64,000 nucleotides of DNA from Pseudomonas sp. PDM04 (GTDB taxonomy: Bacteria; Pseudomonadota; Gammaproteobacteria; Pseudomonadales; Pseudomonadaceae). Shown piece after piece: positions 27,665 through 39,016 of the stretch. Below the pieces are notes generated by a model, which was given only the letters and a program-made list of their open reading frames with translations, was not told the DNA's origin and did no database searches. Every line of letters starts with the position of its first letter. The first letter of the stretch is position 1. The DNA lies in assembly GCF_014851765.1 (NCBI RefSeq), contig NZ_JACVAI010000003.1, positions 558,001-622,000 on the forward strand, given 5' to 3'. A program made the position numbers and the translations under genes.

Positions 27665-28492
27665 TTGTCTACGGGTAATTTGGATTTCGAACAGTTCCGG
27701 GTCTTCCTGGAAAAAGCCTGTGGCATCTTGCTGGGTGAAAACAAGCAGTACCTCGTCTCAAGCCGTCTCAACAAACTGATGGAGCAGCAAGGCATCAAGT
27801 CCCTGGGTGAGCTGGTTCAGCGCATCCAGAGCCAGCCGCGCAGCGGTTTGCGCGAAATGGTGGTCGATGCCATGACGACCAACGAAACCCTGTGGTTTCG
27901 TGACACCTATCCGTTTGAAGTGTTGAAGAACAAGGTGCTGCCGGAGGCGATCAAGGCGGCTCCCGGCCAGCGGTTGCGCATCTGGTCGGCAGCCTGTTCG
28001 TCGGGGCAGGAACCGTATTCGCTGTCGATGGCCATCGACGAGTTCGAGCGGGTCAACCTGGGGCAGTTGAAAATGGGGGTGCAGATCGTTGCCACCGACC
28101 TGTCGGGTTCCATGCTGATCAACTGCAAGACCGGCGAGTACGACAGCCTGGCGATCGGACGAGGTTTGTCGCCGGAACGCCTGCAACGCTATTTCGACCC
28201 GAAAGGTCCCGGGCGCTGGGCGGTCAAGGCGCCGATCAAGAGCCGGGTGGAGTTCCGGGCCTTCAACCTGCTGGACAGTTACGCGAGCCTCGGCAAGTTC
28301 GACATCGTGTTCTGCCGCAACGTATTGATCTACTTTTCCGCCGAGGTGAAGAAAGACATCCTGTTGCGCATCCACAGCACGCTCAAGCCTGGCGGTTACC
28401 TGTTCCTCGGTGCTTCCGAAGCGCTGAATGGTCTGCCGGATCATTACCAGATGGTCCAGTGCAGCCCGGGGATCATCTACCAGGCGAAGTGA
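27665..28492 (+). CDS. cheR: Chemoreceptor methyltransferase CheR
   Basis: Methylates glutamates on chemoreceptors using S-adenosylmethionine. 275 residues. The likely start is TTG at 27665 (STGNLDFEQFRVFLEKACGI) preceded by AAGAGG. N-terminal helical domain about 1-75, then the SAM-binding domain with RIWSAACSSGQEPYSLSM, VATDLSGSML and FDIVFCRNVLIYF. Followed by a strong terminator, so cheVR is separate from flgB. Confidence 0.95.
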   Translation: MSTGNLDFEQFRVFLEKACGILLGENKQYLVSSRLNKLMEQQGIKSLGELVQRIQSQPRSGLREMVVDAMTTNETLWFRDTYPFEVLKNKVLPEAIKAAPGQRLRIWSAACSSGQEPYSLSMAIDEFERVNLGQLKMGVQIVATDLSGSMLINCKTGEYDSLAIGRGLSPERLQRYFDPKGPGRWAVKAPIKSRVEFRAFNLLDSYASLGKFDIVFCRNVLIYFSAEVKKDILLRIHSTLKPGGYLFLGASEALNGLPDHYQMVQCSPGIIYQAK

Positions 28493-28510
28493 CGGGTGGT
28501 CTGTCGAGCA

Positions 28511-28547
28511 AAAAAAACGGGAGTCCTCAGGGGCTCCCGTTTTTTTA
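28511..28547 (+). terminator. Rho-independent terminator of cheVR
   Basis: ACGGGAG / CTCCCGT stem flanked by a run of A and seven T. Confidence 0.9.
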
Positions 28548-28693
28548 TGCCTGATGAAAGCCCGTCCCCACAGGGAAGGTGGCCTGTCGCAAAGCGGCAG
28601 AAAAGCGGCAGGCGGCGGAAACCCGTTGCCGCTTTTCTGGCATTGCCGTCGGGGCAGCGCACGCAAAGCCCCGGAAACAGGGGGCTTGATGAG

Positions 28694-28710
28694 TTGGCAC
28701 GGCGCTTGCT
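28694..28710 (+). promoter_or_regulatory. Sigma-54 promoter of flgBCDE
   Basis: TTGGCACGGCGCTTGCT, a perfect -24/-12 element (GG-N10-GC), 45 bp before flgB. The upstream stretch 28600-28670 has repeated AGCGGCAG motifs that could belong to an enhancer site for FleQ/FleR; this part is speculative. Confidence 0.9.
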
Positions 28711-28754
28711 ATCTCCATCGTACGAAAAATCAGGTCACCCGAAGGTTTCCCGAC

Positions 28755-29162
28755 ATGAGCATCAGCTTCGATAAAGCGCTCGGTATCCACGAACAAGCCC
28801 TGGGCTTCCGCGCCCAGCGTGCCGAAGTCCTGGCCAACAACATCGCCAACGCCGACACCCCGAACTATAAGGCTCGGGACCTGGACTTCTCGAAAGTGCT
28901 CGCCGAGCAGAGCGAGAAGGCCAAGAACGGCACTTTCGCCTTGAACAGGACCAACAGCCGTCATATCGAAGCCGAAGGCCTGGGCAATGGCGACGAGTCG
29001 CTGATGTACCGCACGCCGATGCAGCCGTCGATCGACCAGAACACCGTCGACGCCCAGCTGGAGCAGTCGAACTACGCGGAAAACTCGGTCAACTTCCAGG
29101 CCAGTTTCACTCTGCTCAACAGCAAATTCAAAGGGCTGGTCTCAGCCCTGCGTGGAGAATAA
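28755..29162 (+). CDS. flgB: Flagellar basal-body rod protein FlgB
   Basis: Proximal rod protein. 135 residues: MSISFDKALGIHEQALGFRA, with the axial-protein N-terminal motif LANNIANADTPNYKARDLDF and C-terminal helix NFQASFTLLNSKFKGL. First gene of the operon after the sigma-54 promoter. Confidence 0.96.
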   Translation: MSISFDKALGIHEQALGFRAQRAEVLANNIANADTPNYKARDLDFSKVLAEQSEKAKNGTFALNRTNSRHIEAEGLGNGDESLMYRTPMQPSIDQNTVDAQLEQSNYAENSVNFQASFTLLNSKFKGLVSALRGE

Positions 29163-29165
29163 GTC

Positions 29166-29609
29166 ATGTCGCTAGCCAGCGTTTTCAACATTGCCGGTAG
29201 CGGCATGAGCGCCCAGACCACCCGTTTGAACACCGTGGCCTCGAACATCGCCAACGCCGAAACCGTCTCGTCGAGCATCGACCAGACCTACCGCGCGCGT
29301 CACCCGGTATTCGCCACCATGTTCCAGGGTGGGCAGAGTGGCGGCAGCGATTCGCTGTTCCAGAACCAGGACGCGGCAGGCCAGGGCGTGCAGGTGCTGG
29401 GCGTGGTCGAGGACCAGAGCAATCTGGAAGCTCGCTACGAACCGAATCATCCGGCGGCCGACGCCAAGGGTTATGTCTACTACCCGAACGTCAATGTCGT
29501 GGAAGAAATGGCCGACATGATTTCCGCCAGCCGTTCGTTCCAGACCAACGCGGAAATGATGAACACCGCCAAAGCCATGATGCAGAAGGTCCTGACCCTC
29601 GGTCAGTGA
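29166..29609 (+). CDS. flgC: Flagellar basal-body rod protein FlgC
   Basis: Rod protein. 147 residues with N-terminal MSLASVFNIAGSGMSAQTTR, the motif VASNIANAET, and C-terminal MADMISASRSFQTNAEMMNT. Starts 3 bp after flgB behind GGAGAA. Confidence 0.96.
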   Translation: MSLASVFNIAGSGMSAQTTRLNTVASNIANAETVSSSIDQTYRARHPVFATMFQGGQSGGSDSLFQNQDAAGQGVQVLGVVEDQSNLEARYEPNHPAADAKGYVYYPNVNVVEEMADMISASRSFQTNAEMMNTAKAMMQKVLTLGQ

Positions 29610-29624
29610 TAAGGGGCGACGCAG

Positions 29625-30359
29625 ATGAGTGTTACTGATACCACCAGCAGCCTGAGCATGAATGACATCCTGGCCAACTCTTCGGTCAAGACCAACACCA
29701 GCGCCGACGGTCTGGCAGCGGCCACGAACAGTGCCACCGGCAATAAGGCCCTGGGCAAGGACGCGTTCCTGCAGTTGCTGGTGACCCAGCTGAAAAACCA
29801 GAACCCGCTGGAGCCGCAGGACAACGGCGAGTTCGTTGCCCAGTTGGCGCAATTCAGCAGCCTGGAAGGCATCACCACGCTCAACGACACCGTCGGCGGC
29901 CTGGCAACCAACCTGGCGGGCAGCCTGAGCTCGTCCCAGGCGTTGCAGGCGTCGTCGCTGGTGGGCCGTTCGGTCATCGCACCGGGCGACAAGGCGGTGG
30001 TCGACACCTCCAAGAGTTTCACCGGCACCGTCGCCGTACCGGCGGCGGCCGATCCGGTCAAGGTCAAGATCACCGATGCCGATGGCAAGGTGATCCGCAC
30101 CATCGACCTGGGCAGCCAGAAAGCCGGCAACGCCAGCTTCATCTGGGATGGCAAGAACGAGGCGGGCGAAGTGGCCGCAGCGGGTACTTACACCTTCGCC
30201 GCCAGCGCGACCTACGACAACAAGGCGACTTCGCTGGTCACCTACCTGCCGGCCACCGTCACCAGCGTGACTATCAGTCAGACCGGCGGTGAGTTGATGC
30301 TCAACTTGGCCGGCCTGGGCAGCGTTGCCCTGTCCAAAGTACAAACCATTGGTATGTAA
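29625..30359 (+). CDS. flgD: Flagellar hook assembly scaffold FlgD
   Basis: Hook cap protein needed for polymerisation of FlgE. 244 residues: N-terminal export region and the FlgD signature FLQLLVTQLKNQNPLEPQDN; the C-terminal half carries FLG-Ig-like and tudor-like domains (IWDGKNEAGEVAAAGTYTF). Third gene of the operon. Confidence 0.96.
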   Translation: MSVTDTTSSLSMNDILANSSVKTNTSADGLAAATNSATGNKALGKDAFLQLLVTQLKNQNPLEPQDNGEFVAQLAQFSSLEGITTLNDTVGGLATNLAGSLSSSQALQASSLVGRSVIAPGDKAVVDTSKSFTGTVAVPAAADPVKVKITDADGKVIRTIDLGSQKAGNASFIWDGKNEAGEVAAAGTYTFAASATYDNKATSLVTYLPATVTSVTISQTGGELMLNLAGLGSVALSKVQTIGM

Positions 30360-30391
30360 GAGCCGACTAACCCGGCACAAAGGAGTGGAAC

Positions 30392-31702
30392 ATGTCTTTT
30401 AACATCGGCCTTAGCGGTCTCTATGCAGCCAACAAACAACTGGACGTGACCGGCAACAACATCGCCAACGTCGCGACCGTCGGTTTCAAATCGTCCCGTG
30501 CAGAATTCGAAGACGTGTACTCGGCGACTCGCCTGGGCACCGGCAGCAAGACCATCGGCAACGGTGTGCGCCTGGCCAACGTTTCCCAGCAGTTCACCCA
30601 GGGTGATATCAACAACACCGGTAACGTGTTGGACATGGGGATCAACGGTTCGGGCTTCTTCGTGCTGAACGAAAACGGCTCGCTGTCCTACACCCGTGCC
30701 GGTACGTTCAAGGTCGACAAGGACGGTTACGTCACCAACTCCGACGGCACCGCGCGCCTGCAAGGCTACGGCGTGGATGCCAATGGCAAGATCCAGAACG
30801 GCGTGTTGACCGACCTGCGCATCGACACCTCGAACCTGGCACCCAAAAATACCAGCTCCATTTCGTCGACGATCAACCTGAACTCCACCGCGGTGGAAAT
30901 CAACGAGACGACCAACCCGTTCGACCCGAGCAAATCCGAATCCTTCACCAAGCAATTCGGCACCAAGGTCTACGACGCCCAGGGTAACGAGCACACCATG
31001 GATCAATACATGGTGAAGACGGCCCCGAACACCTGGAAGGTCTACACCCTGATCGATGGTCGCAACCCCAATGGCAGCGATCCTACCGATCCGCTGACGC
31101 CTCCGGTGGCTTCGACCATGGCGTTCGACCAGACCGGCAAGCTGACTTCCGTCACCACTCCGGCCACCCCGACGCCGATCGTCAGCCCTGACCTGAACAT
31201 CACCGGTTGGGTGCCTGGCACCGTGACCAACGGCGTGTGGAAGGCCAACGGCGCTTCCGCCGGACCGATTTCGGTGTCCATGTCCAACACCACGCAGTTC
31301 AACGCCGATACCGCACGTTCGATCCCGGTCCAGGACGGTTACGCCACGGGCCAGATCACCAGTCTGACCATCGACGGCAGCGGCGTCATGCTGGCCAACT
31401 TCAGCAACAGCAAGAGCAAGCCGATCGGTCAGATCGCGCTGGCCAGCTTCACCAACGAACAAGGCCTGCAGCCCGTGGGCGGCACCAGCTGGAAAGAGAC
31501 CTACGCGTCGGGTATCCCGGGTTACGATGCTCCGCAAACCGGCACCCTGGGCTCGATCAACTCCAACTCGCTGGAAGAGTCCAACGTCAACCTGACCAGC
31601 GAACTGGTCGACCTGATCAAGGCGCAGAGCAACTACCAGGCGAACGCCAAGACCATCTCGACCCAGAGCACCATCATGCAGACCATCATTCAGATGACCT
31701 GA
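30392..31702 (+). CDS. flgE: Flagellar hook protein FlgE
   Basis: Hook subunit. 436 residues: N-terminal axial motif LDVTGNNIANVATVGFKSSR, central variable domain, and C-terminal SNVNLTSELVDLIKAQSNYQ ahead of KTISTQST. Ribosome site AAAGGAGTGG. A terminator follows 20 bp downstream, so the operon ends here. flgF and later genes are not adjacent, unlike the continuous flgB-K order in P. aeruginosa. Confidence 0.96.
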   Translation: MSFNIGLSGLYAANKQLDVTGNNIANVATVGFKSSRAEFEDVYSATRLGTGSKTIGNGVRLANVSQQFTQGDINNTGNVLDMGINGSGFFVLNENGSLSYTRAGTFKVDKDGYVTNSDGTARLQGYGVDANGKIQNGVLTDLRIDTSNLAPKNTSSISSTINLNSTAVEINETTNPFDPSKSESFTKQFGTKVYDAQGNEHTMDQYMVKTAPNTWKVYTLIDGRNPNGSDPTDPLTPPVASTMAFDQTGKLTSVTTPATPTPIVSPDLNITGWVPGTVTNGVWKANGASAGPISVSMSNTTQFNADTARSIPVQDGYATGQITSLTIDGSGVMLANFSNSKSKPIGQIALASFTNEQGLQPVGGTSWKETYASGIPGYDAPQTGTLGSINSNSLEESNVNLTSELVDLIKAQSNYQANAKTISTQSTIMQTIIQMT

Positions 31703-31721
31703 TGCTGGACAGCGTGGCCTG

Positions 31722-31749
31722 AAAAACCCCTCGAAAGAGGGGTTTTTTT
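31722..31749 (+). terminator. Rho-independent terminator of flgBCDE
   Basis: AAAAACCCCTC-GAAA-GAGGGGTTTTTTT, a perfect stem with GAAA tetraloop. Confidence 0.95.
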
Positions 31750-31847
31750 ATGGCCGGGGTTTGACTTGAACCGGGGGGATCGAGCCTGATCGAGAGGGTC
31801 GTCAACGATGACGCGGGCAGGCTGATGCACCGCAGCGCTCTCGCTTC

Positions 31848-31874
31848 CATCGCGAGCGGGCTCGCCCCCACAGG
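31848..31874. repeat. REP element
   Basis: CATCGCGAGCGGGCTCGCCC then CCACAGG, the Pseudomonas REP consensus core (GCGAGC..GCTCGC). Confidence 0.75.
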
Positions 31875-32021
31875 GCCTGCGGCGACGCACCTCACTGCAG
31901 GGGCAAGTTTGCTCCGGGCGGCGTTCCGACGAAGAACATTCAGGCGCCGCGGGCTGTCAGGCCGCGAACGTTATCGCTGACGACCATGCGAACACGTTCT
32001 CTCCTGCGGAATAAGGCAGAC

Positions 32022-32063
32022 AAAAGAAAACCCCCGACAATCCAGAGGACTGATCGGGGGTTC
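32022..32063 (-). terminator. Terminator of nrdA
   Basis: Minus strand AACCCCCGA ... TCGGGGGTT, a 9-bp stem followed by TTCTTTTG, about 35 bp past the nrdA stop. Confidence 0.75.
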
Positions 32064-32097
32064 GGGACGGGCGCCTTGCGGCGCCTGCCGGCTCAGC

Positions 32098-34992
<2,895 letters not shown>

Positions 34993-35352
34993 GGGGGGGT
35001 GTCTCCACATTCTCTATGTTTGTTTGAGCACCATCACGGTGCCCACCGTTCTGTCCTGAAGCACTACAACCGACAGGCGTCGGGCATAACAACTTCGGGA
35101 CAGTAGGAAAAAGGCCAATGATGCCGCGTCCTTGCCGAAGTCTTTGGCAGCGAGCCTGGGCTCGTCGCCGGATTCCATTCCGGGTGGCAGTCATGTCTGC
35201 AACACCCGTACCGTCGTGGCCCTACCGGCCTGAAGAAAACGGTGCCATCCGCGGGAGCGGTTTGGGCTTGTAAAATGACGCTTGGTTCAACCGGCAACAG
35301 GCAATAAAGCGCTTGAGTTCCCGGTCTGAAATGTGGTTGGGCTTCTAAGGGA

Positions 35353-35375
35353 AAACCCTACATGTAGGGTTTTTT
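35353..35375 (+). terminator. Palindromic hairpin with T run in nrdA upstream region
   Basis: AACCCTACATGTAGGGTTTTTTT: a perfect palindrome followed by T. It looks like a plus-strand terminator but no plus-strand gene precedes it; it could instead be a regulatory dyad or end an unseen small transcript. Confidence 0.45.
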
Positions 35376-35427
35376 TAGCGCCGTGCTACAAGATAATGCG
35401 TTTTGGGGGGTGTTGCAACGTACTACC

Positions 35428-35436
35428 TGTGGATAA
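35428..35436 (-). promoter_or_regulatory. DnaA box upstream of nrdA
   Basis: TGTGGATAA, i.e. TTATCCACA on the minus strand, the exact consensus DnaA box. DnaA controls nrdAB in E. coli, so the position upstream of nrdA is suggestive. Confidence 0.5.
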
Positions 35437-35720
35437 CCCTGTGCGTAAATTGTGTGTGAAGGGTTCAATCCTCGTGTAGGCCGCGAGACTGCTGGATCGA
35501 GCGAATTTTCACTGATTTTCAATGAGCGAAAAGAGCTGTCCGGATTTCGAAGGGCGCGAACCGTATCACAAAAAACCGGGCTGTCCGAACGCATTTGCCG
35601 GCTTGTGTTCTGGACGAGTGGCGTTTATACAATCGGCCGGAACGTACGCATTCTTATCCTCCCCAATCATTACAAAAAGACGGGCGGATCCTTCCTTATT
35701 GTTGGCAAGCAGAGGTCACC

Positions 35721-36443
35721 GTGGAGCAAGAAGCCTGGCAGGTACTGATTGTGGAAGACGACCAGCGTCTGGCCGAACTGACCCGCGATTACCTGCAAGC
35801 CAATGGCCTGCGCGTGTCGATCGAGGGCAATGGCGCTCTGGCCGCCGCCCGTATCATCAAGGAGAAACCGGACTTGGTGATCCTCGACCTGATGCTGCCC
35901 GGCGAAGATGGCCTGAGCATCTGCCGCAAGGTGCGCAACCAGTATGACGGCCCGATCCTGATGCTCACCGCCCGTACCGACGACACCGATCAGATTCTCG
36001 GCCTGGACCTGGGCGCCGACGACTACGTGTGCAAGCCGGTGCGTCCGCGCCTGTTGCTCGCCCGTATCCAGGCGTTGCTGCGGCGCAGTGAGTCCCCGGA
36101 GCCGGTGCCGGAAAAACTCCGTCGCCTGCAGTTCGGCCCGCTGGTGGTGGACAACGCCTTGCGCGAAGCCTGGCTGCATGACAATGGCATCGAACTGACC
36201 AGCGCCGAGTTCGACCTGCTGTGGCTGCTGGTGGCCAATGCCGGGCGAATCCTGTCGCGTGAGGAGATTTTCACCGCGTTGCGCGGCATCGGTTATGACG
36301 GCCAGGATCGCTCCATCGATGTGCGCATCTCGCGCATTCGCCCGAAAATCGGTGACGACCCCGACCATCCACGGCTGATCAAGACCATCCGCAGCAAAGG
36401 CTATCTGTTCGTGCCCGAAGCCTGTGTAGACCCTTCCCTGTGA
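35721..36443 (+). CDS. OmpR-family response regulator (RstA-like)
   Basis: Two-component transcription factor. 240 residues from GTG 35721 (VEQEAWQVLIVEDD) behind AGAGGTC; the longer frame upstream is non-homologous. Receiver about 6-120 with phospho-acceptor in LVILDLMLPGEDG and lysine in YVCKPVRP. C-terminal winged helix about 140-235 (LTSAEFDLLWLLVANAGRIL, RSIDVRISRIRPKIGDD, TIRSKGYLF). GTGA overlap with the kinase. Probably the counterpart of the P. aeruginosa pair next to nrdA; RstA-like by sequence, signal unknown. Confidence 0.92.
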   Translation: MEQEAWQVLIVEDDQRLAELTRDYLQANGLRVSIEGNGALAAARIIKEKPDLVILDLMLPGEDGLSICRKVRNQYDGPILMLTARTDDTDQILGLDLGADDYVCKPVRPRLLLARIQALLRRSESPEPVPEKLRRLQFGPLVVDNALREAWLHDNGIELTSAEFDLLWLLVANAGRILSREEIFTALRGIGYDGQDRSIDVRISRIRPKIGDDPDHPRLIKTIRSKGYLFVPEACVDPSL

Positions 36444-38050
36444 ACTCGATCTTCCTGCGCATTTACGGCGGCATGTGCGCGGCGCTGATCCTGGTGGCGG
36501 TGCTCGGCGTGCTCGCTTTGCACATGCTCAATCAGGTGCGCAGCGAGCAGTACCGCGAGCGCCTGGCCCACGGCACGTTTTCACTGATGGCCGACAACCT
36601 GCAACCGATGAACGAAACCCAGCGTCACCGTGCCTTGCTGGTGTGGGAGCGCCTGCTCGGGATTCCGCTGGCGCTGAAGACCTTCGCCCAGACCGACCTC
36701 GACTTGACCCAGCGCACCCGCGTGCTGCGCGGCCAGGCCCTGGTGGAGCAGACCGGCCCCCATGCGGCCAAGGTGTATCGGCTGGTCAGCGAACACGAAC
36801 AGTTGATGCTCATGGGGGAAGTGCAGCAGATCAGCGAGCAACTGGCCCGGGCGACGATTTACCTGCTGGCCGACGAACTGGTGCGCGTGCCGGTGGCCGA
36901 GCAGCCCAGGCGCCTGGCGCAGATAAAGGAAGAAAAGGGTTTCGGTTTCGATCTGCGGCTGGTCACGGTCGATCAGGCCGACATGGACGAAGACCAGAGT
37001 CGCCGCGTGTCGGAAGGTGACACGGTGATGGCCTTGGGCAAGGAGGGCGATTCGATCCGGGTGTTTGCCGGCATGGTCGGCACGCCATGGGTGCTGGAAA
37101 TCGGCCCGTTGTACCAGATGAATCCCTATCCGCCGGAATGGCTGGTGCTGATTGCGGCGCTGGGTTTGAGCCTGATCGGCCTGATCGTCTATTTGCTGGT
37201 GCGGCAACTGGAGCGCCGTTTGCGCGGCCTCGAGGCTGCCGCCACGCGCATTGCCAAGGGCAGCCTGGAAACCCGTGTGCCGGCCCGCGGTGCGGATTCG
37301 GTTGGGCGCCTGGCGTCGGCCTTCAACGGCATGGCCGAACACTTGCAGCAGTTGCTGGCGGTCCAGCGCGAGCTGGTGCGCGCCGTGTCGCACGAGTTGC
37401 GCACGCCGGTGGCGCGCCTGCGCTTCGGTCTGGAGATGATCGGCTCGGCCACCACCCCGCAGGCCCTGGAAAAATATTGCGAAGGCATGGACCACGACAT
37501 CGAGGACCTCGATCGGTTGGTGGACGAGATGCTCACCTATGCGCGATTGGAGCAAGGGTCGCCGGCGCTGAATTTCCAGCGCATCGACCTCGACGCCTTG
37601 GTCAATCAGGTGATCGAGGAGTTGGCGCCGTTGCGCGCCGACGTCACGGTACAGCGCGGTTTATGCCTGTCGGCGGCCGATTGCGACGATGCCTGGGTCG
37701 AGGCGGAGCCGCGTTACCTGCACCGGGCCATTCAAAACCTGGTGAGCAACGCCATGCGCCACGCGCAATCGCGGGTGACCGTCAGCTACCAGGTGGGGCA
37801 GCAGCGGTGTCGGGTGGATATCGAGGACGACGGACCGGGGGTTCCCGAGTCGGCGTGGGAGAAAATCTTCACGCCATTCCTGCGCCTCGATGACAGCCGG
37901 ACCCGCGCCTCGGGTGGGCATGGCCTGGGGTTGTCCATCGTGCGGCGCATCATCCACTGGCATGACGGCCGGGCGTTGATCAGCAAGAGCAAGAGCCTGG
38001 GCGGGGCGTGTTTCAGCTTGAGCTGGCCGCGCAATCAGGAGAAACACTGA
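36440..38050 (+). CDS. Sensor histidine kinase (RstB-like)
   Basis: Inner-membrane kinase partner of the preceding regulator. 536 residues, GTG start overlapping the upstream stop. TM1 about 10-30, periplasmic sensor domain about 31-230, TM2 about 235-255, HAMP about 255-308. The H box is RAVSHELRTPVARLRFGLEM (about 312), the N box NLVSNAMRHA, and the G boxes DDGPGVP and GGHGLGLSIVRR. Followed by partial REP-like sequence, then convergent pcpS. Confidence 0.93.
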   Translation: MNSIFLRIYGGMCAALILVAVLGVLALHMLNQVRSEQYRERLAHGTFSLMADNLQPMNETQRHRALLVWERLLGIPLALKTFAQTDLDLTQRTRVLRGQALVEQTGPHAAKVYRLVSEHEQLMLMGEVQQISEQLARATIYLLADELVRVPVAEQPRRLAQIKEEKGFGFDLRLVTVDQADMDEDQSRRVSEGDTVMALGKEGDSIRVFAGMVGTPWVLEIGPLYQMNPYPPEWLVLIAALGLSLIGLIVYLLVRQLERRLRGLEAAATRIAKGSLETRVPARGADSVGRLASAFNGMAEHLQQLLAVQRELVRAVSHELRTPVARLRFGLEMIGSATTPQALEKYCEGMDHDIEDLDRLVDEMLTYARLEQGSPALNFQRIDLDALVNQVIEELAPLRADVTVQRGLCLSAADCDDAWVEAEPRYLHRAIQNLVSNAMRHAQSRVTVSYQVGQQRCRVDIEDDGPGVPESAWEKIFTPFLRLDDSRTRASGGHGLGLSIVRRIIHWHDGRALISKSKSLGGACFSLSWPRNQEKH

Positions 38051-38146
38051 CATCGTCGTTGTCTGCAGAGCTTGTCGCGAACAGGACAACGCGCTCCACC
38101 CTGTGGTGGCGAGCCTGCTGGCGATGAGGCCCGAACAAAAAAACCT

Positions 38147-38872
38147 TCAGGCCTGGATACTGACCAGGCTCAACAGCTGTCCATCCTTCACCCCGAACTG
38201 CGCATCCAGCTCGGTGCCATGGCGCCATTCACTGGACAGGTCGGTCAGCAGGCGCAGGCGCACGGTCCCGGCCTCGCTCCACTCCAGCACCTCGGCGTGC
38301 TCGAAGTAAAAGCGCTGTTGCACGATCGGGTACAGCGCTTTGAACAGGCTTTCCTTCACTGAGAAGGTGAGGGTCACCAGCAGCGCCAGTTGATCGTAGC
38401 GGCCGGCGGCCATGCGCTGCAGCTCGGCCGGGGTGAGGATTTCCCCGGCCAGGCGTTCTGCCCGTTCGGAATCGAGCAGGTTTTCCAGGTCCATGCCCAG
38501 GCCGCGCCAATGGCTTTTGCGCGCGACGATCGCCGCTGCCCGGCCAGTGCTGTGGGTGATCGAACCACTGATGTGCGCCGGCCAGACCGGCGCCCGGTCG
38601 TCGCCTATGGCCGGGACCACGTTCAGCCCCTCCAGTTGTTGCAGTGCAGCCCGCGCGCAAATACGCCCGGCAAGAAACTCGGCCTGACGCTTGGCCACCG
38701 AGCGCTGGATGGTCGTCGGCGGCTCGATGGCGCTGTGGCGGAAATCATCGCCGGTCAGTTTCGAGCTGTTGAAATGCGTGCTCAGCAGCACGGTCTCGGG
38801 CAGCATAAACGGCAGCGGCCAGTCGGCATCGAGCGGGGTGCAACAGGCGGGCAGGGCGGGAAGGGCGTTCAT
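38147..38872 (-). CDS. pcpS: 4'-phosphopantetheinyl transferase (EntD/PcpS type)
   Basis: Transfers phosphopantetheine from CoA to carrier proteins of fatty acid, siderophore and peptide synthesis. 241 residues from MNALPALPACC; P. aeruginosa PcpS, the only such enzyme there, is about this size. Family motifs: GSITHSTGRAAAIVA, metal-binding GMDLEN, and FSVKESLFKALYP. The ribosome site is weak. The gene order pcpS-DLH is as in P. aeruginosa. Confidence 0.9.
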   Translation of the reverse strand: MNALPALPACCTPLDADWPLPFMLPETVLLSTHFNSSKLTGDDFRHSAIEPPTTIQRSVAKRQAEFLAGRICARAALQQLEGLNVVPAIGDDRAPVWPAHISGSITHSTGRAAAIVARKSHWRGLGMDLENLLDSERAERLAGEILTPAELQRMAAGRYDQLALLVTLTFSVKESLFKALYPIVQQRFYFEHAEVLEWSEAGTVRLRLLTDLSSEWRHGTELDAQFGVKDGQLLSLVSIQA

Positions 38873-38938
38873 GGGGGCATTTTGCCGGGTTGGCTCGTTG
38901 GAGGGTAGTCCGGCGTTGGACCGAAGGACACCATCCGC

Positions 38939-38987
38939 GCGGGCTCGCTCCCCCATTGAACGCATTTCAATGGGGGAACGAGCCCGC
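38939..38987. repeat. REP-derived long hairpin
   Basis: Two arms of 22 bp with one mismatch (GCGGGCTCGCTCCCCCATTG.. and its complement) around CGCAT; part of a REP palindrome between pcpS and the DLH gene. Confidence 0.85.
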
Positions 38988-39016
38988 TCGCGATGAGGCC
39001 ACCCCGGCCTGGCTGA

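Larger units (their letters stand above)
31703..32097. other. Intergenic region flgE-nrdA
   Basis: 395 bp with no supported gene. It contains the flgE terminator, a REP-type element (31848-31874), repeat-like GC-rich sequence to about 31990, and the nrdA terminator. nrdB is not here. Confidence 0.8.
34993..35720. promoter_or_regulatory. nrdA leader and divergent promoter region
   Basis: 728 bp without a gene. On the minus strand, near nrdA, three hairpins can form: CCGGA/TCCGG, CGAGCC/GGCTCG and TGCC/GGCA (about 35120-35185), suggesting a structured leader. Palindrome AACCCTACATGTAGGGTT with a plus-strand T run lies at 35353-35375. A DnaA box TTATCCACA (minus strand) is at 35428-35436. The right part holds the promoter of the response-regulator gene, which I cannot locate precisely. 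Confidence 0.5.

Noticed and set aside
34993..35300. Cobalamin riboswitch in the nrdA leader
   Set aside because: The leader has hairpins but I could not find the conserved B12-box sequence, and class Ia nrdA is not B12-dependent.
35380..35440. NrdR boxes upstream of nrdA
   Set aside because: One stretch (GCATTATCTTGTAGCA on the minus strand) partly resembles the box, but no clear palindromic second copy at the expected spacing was found.
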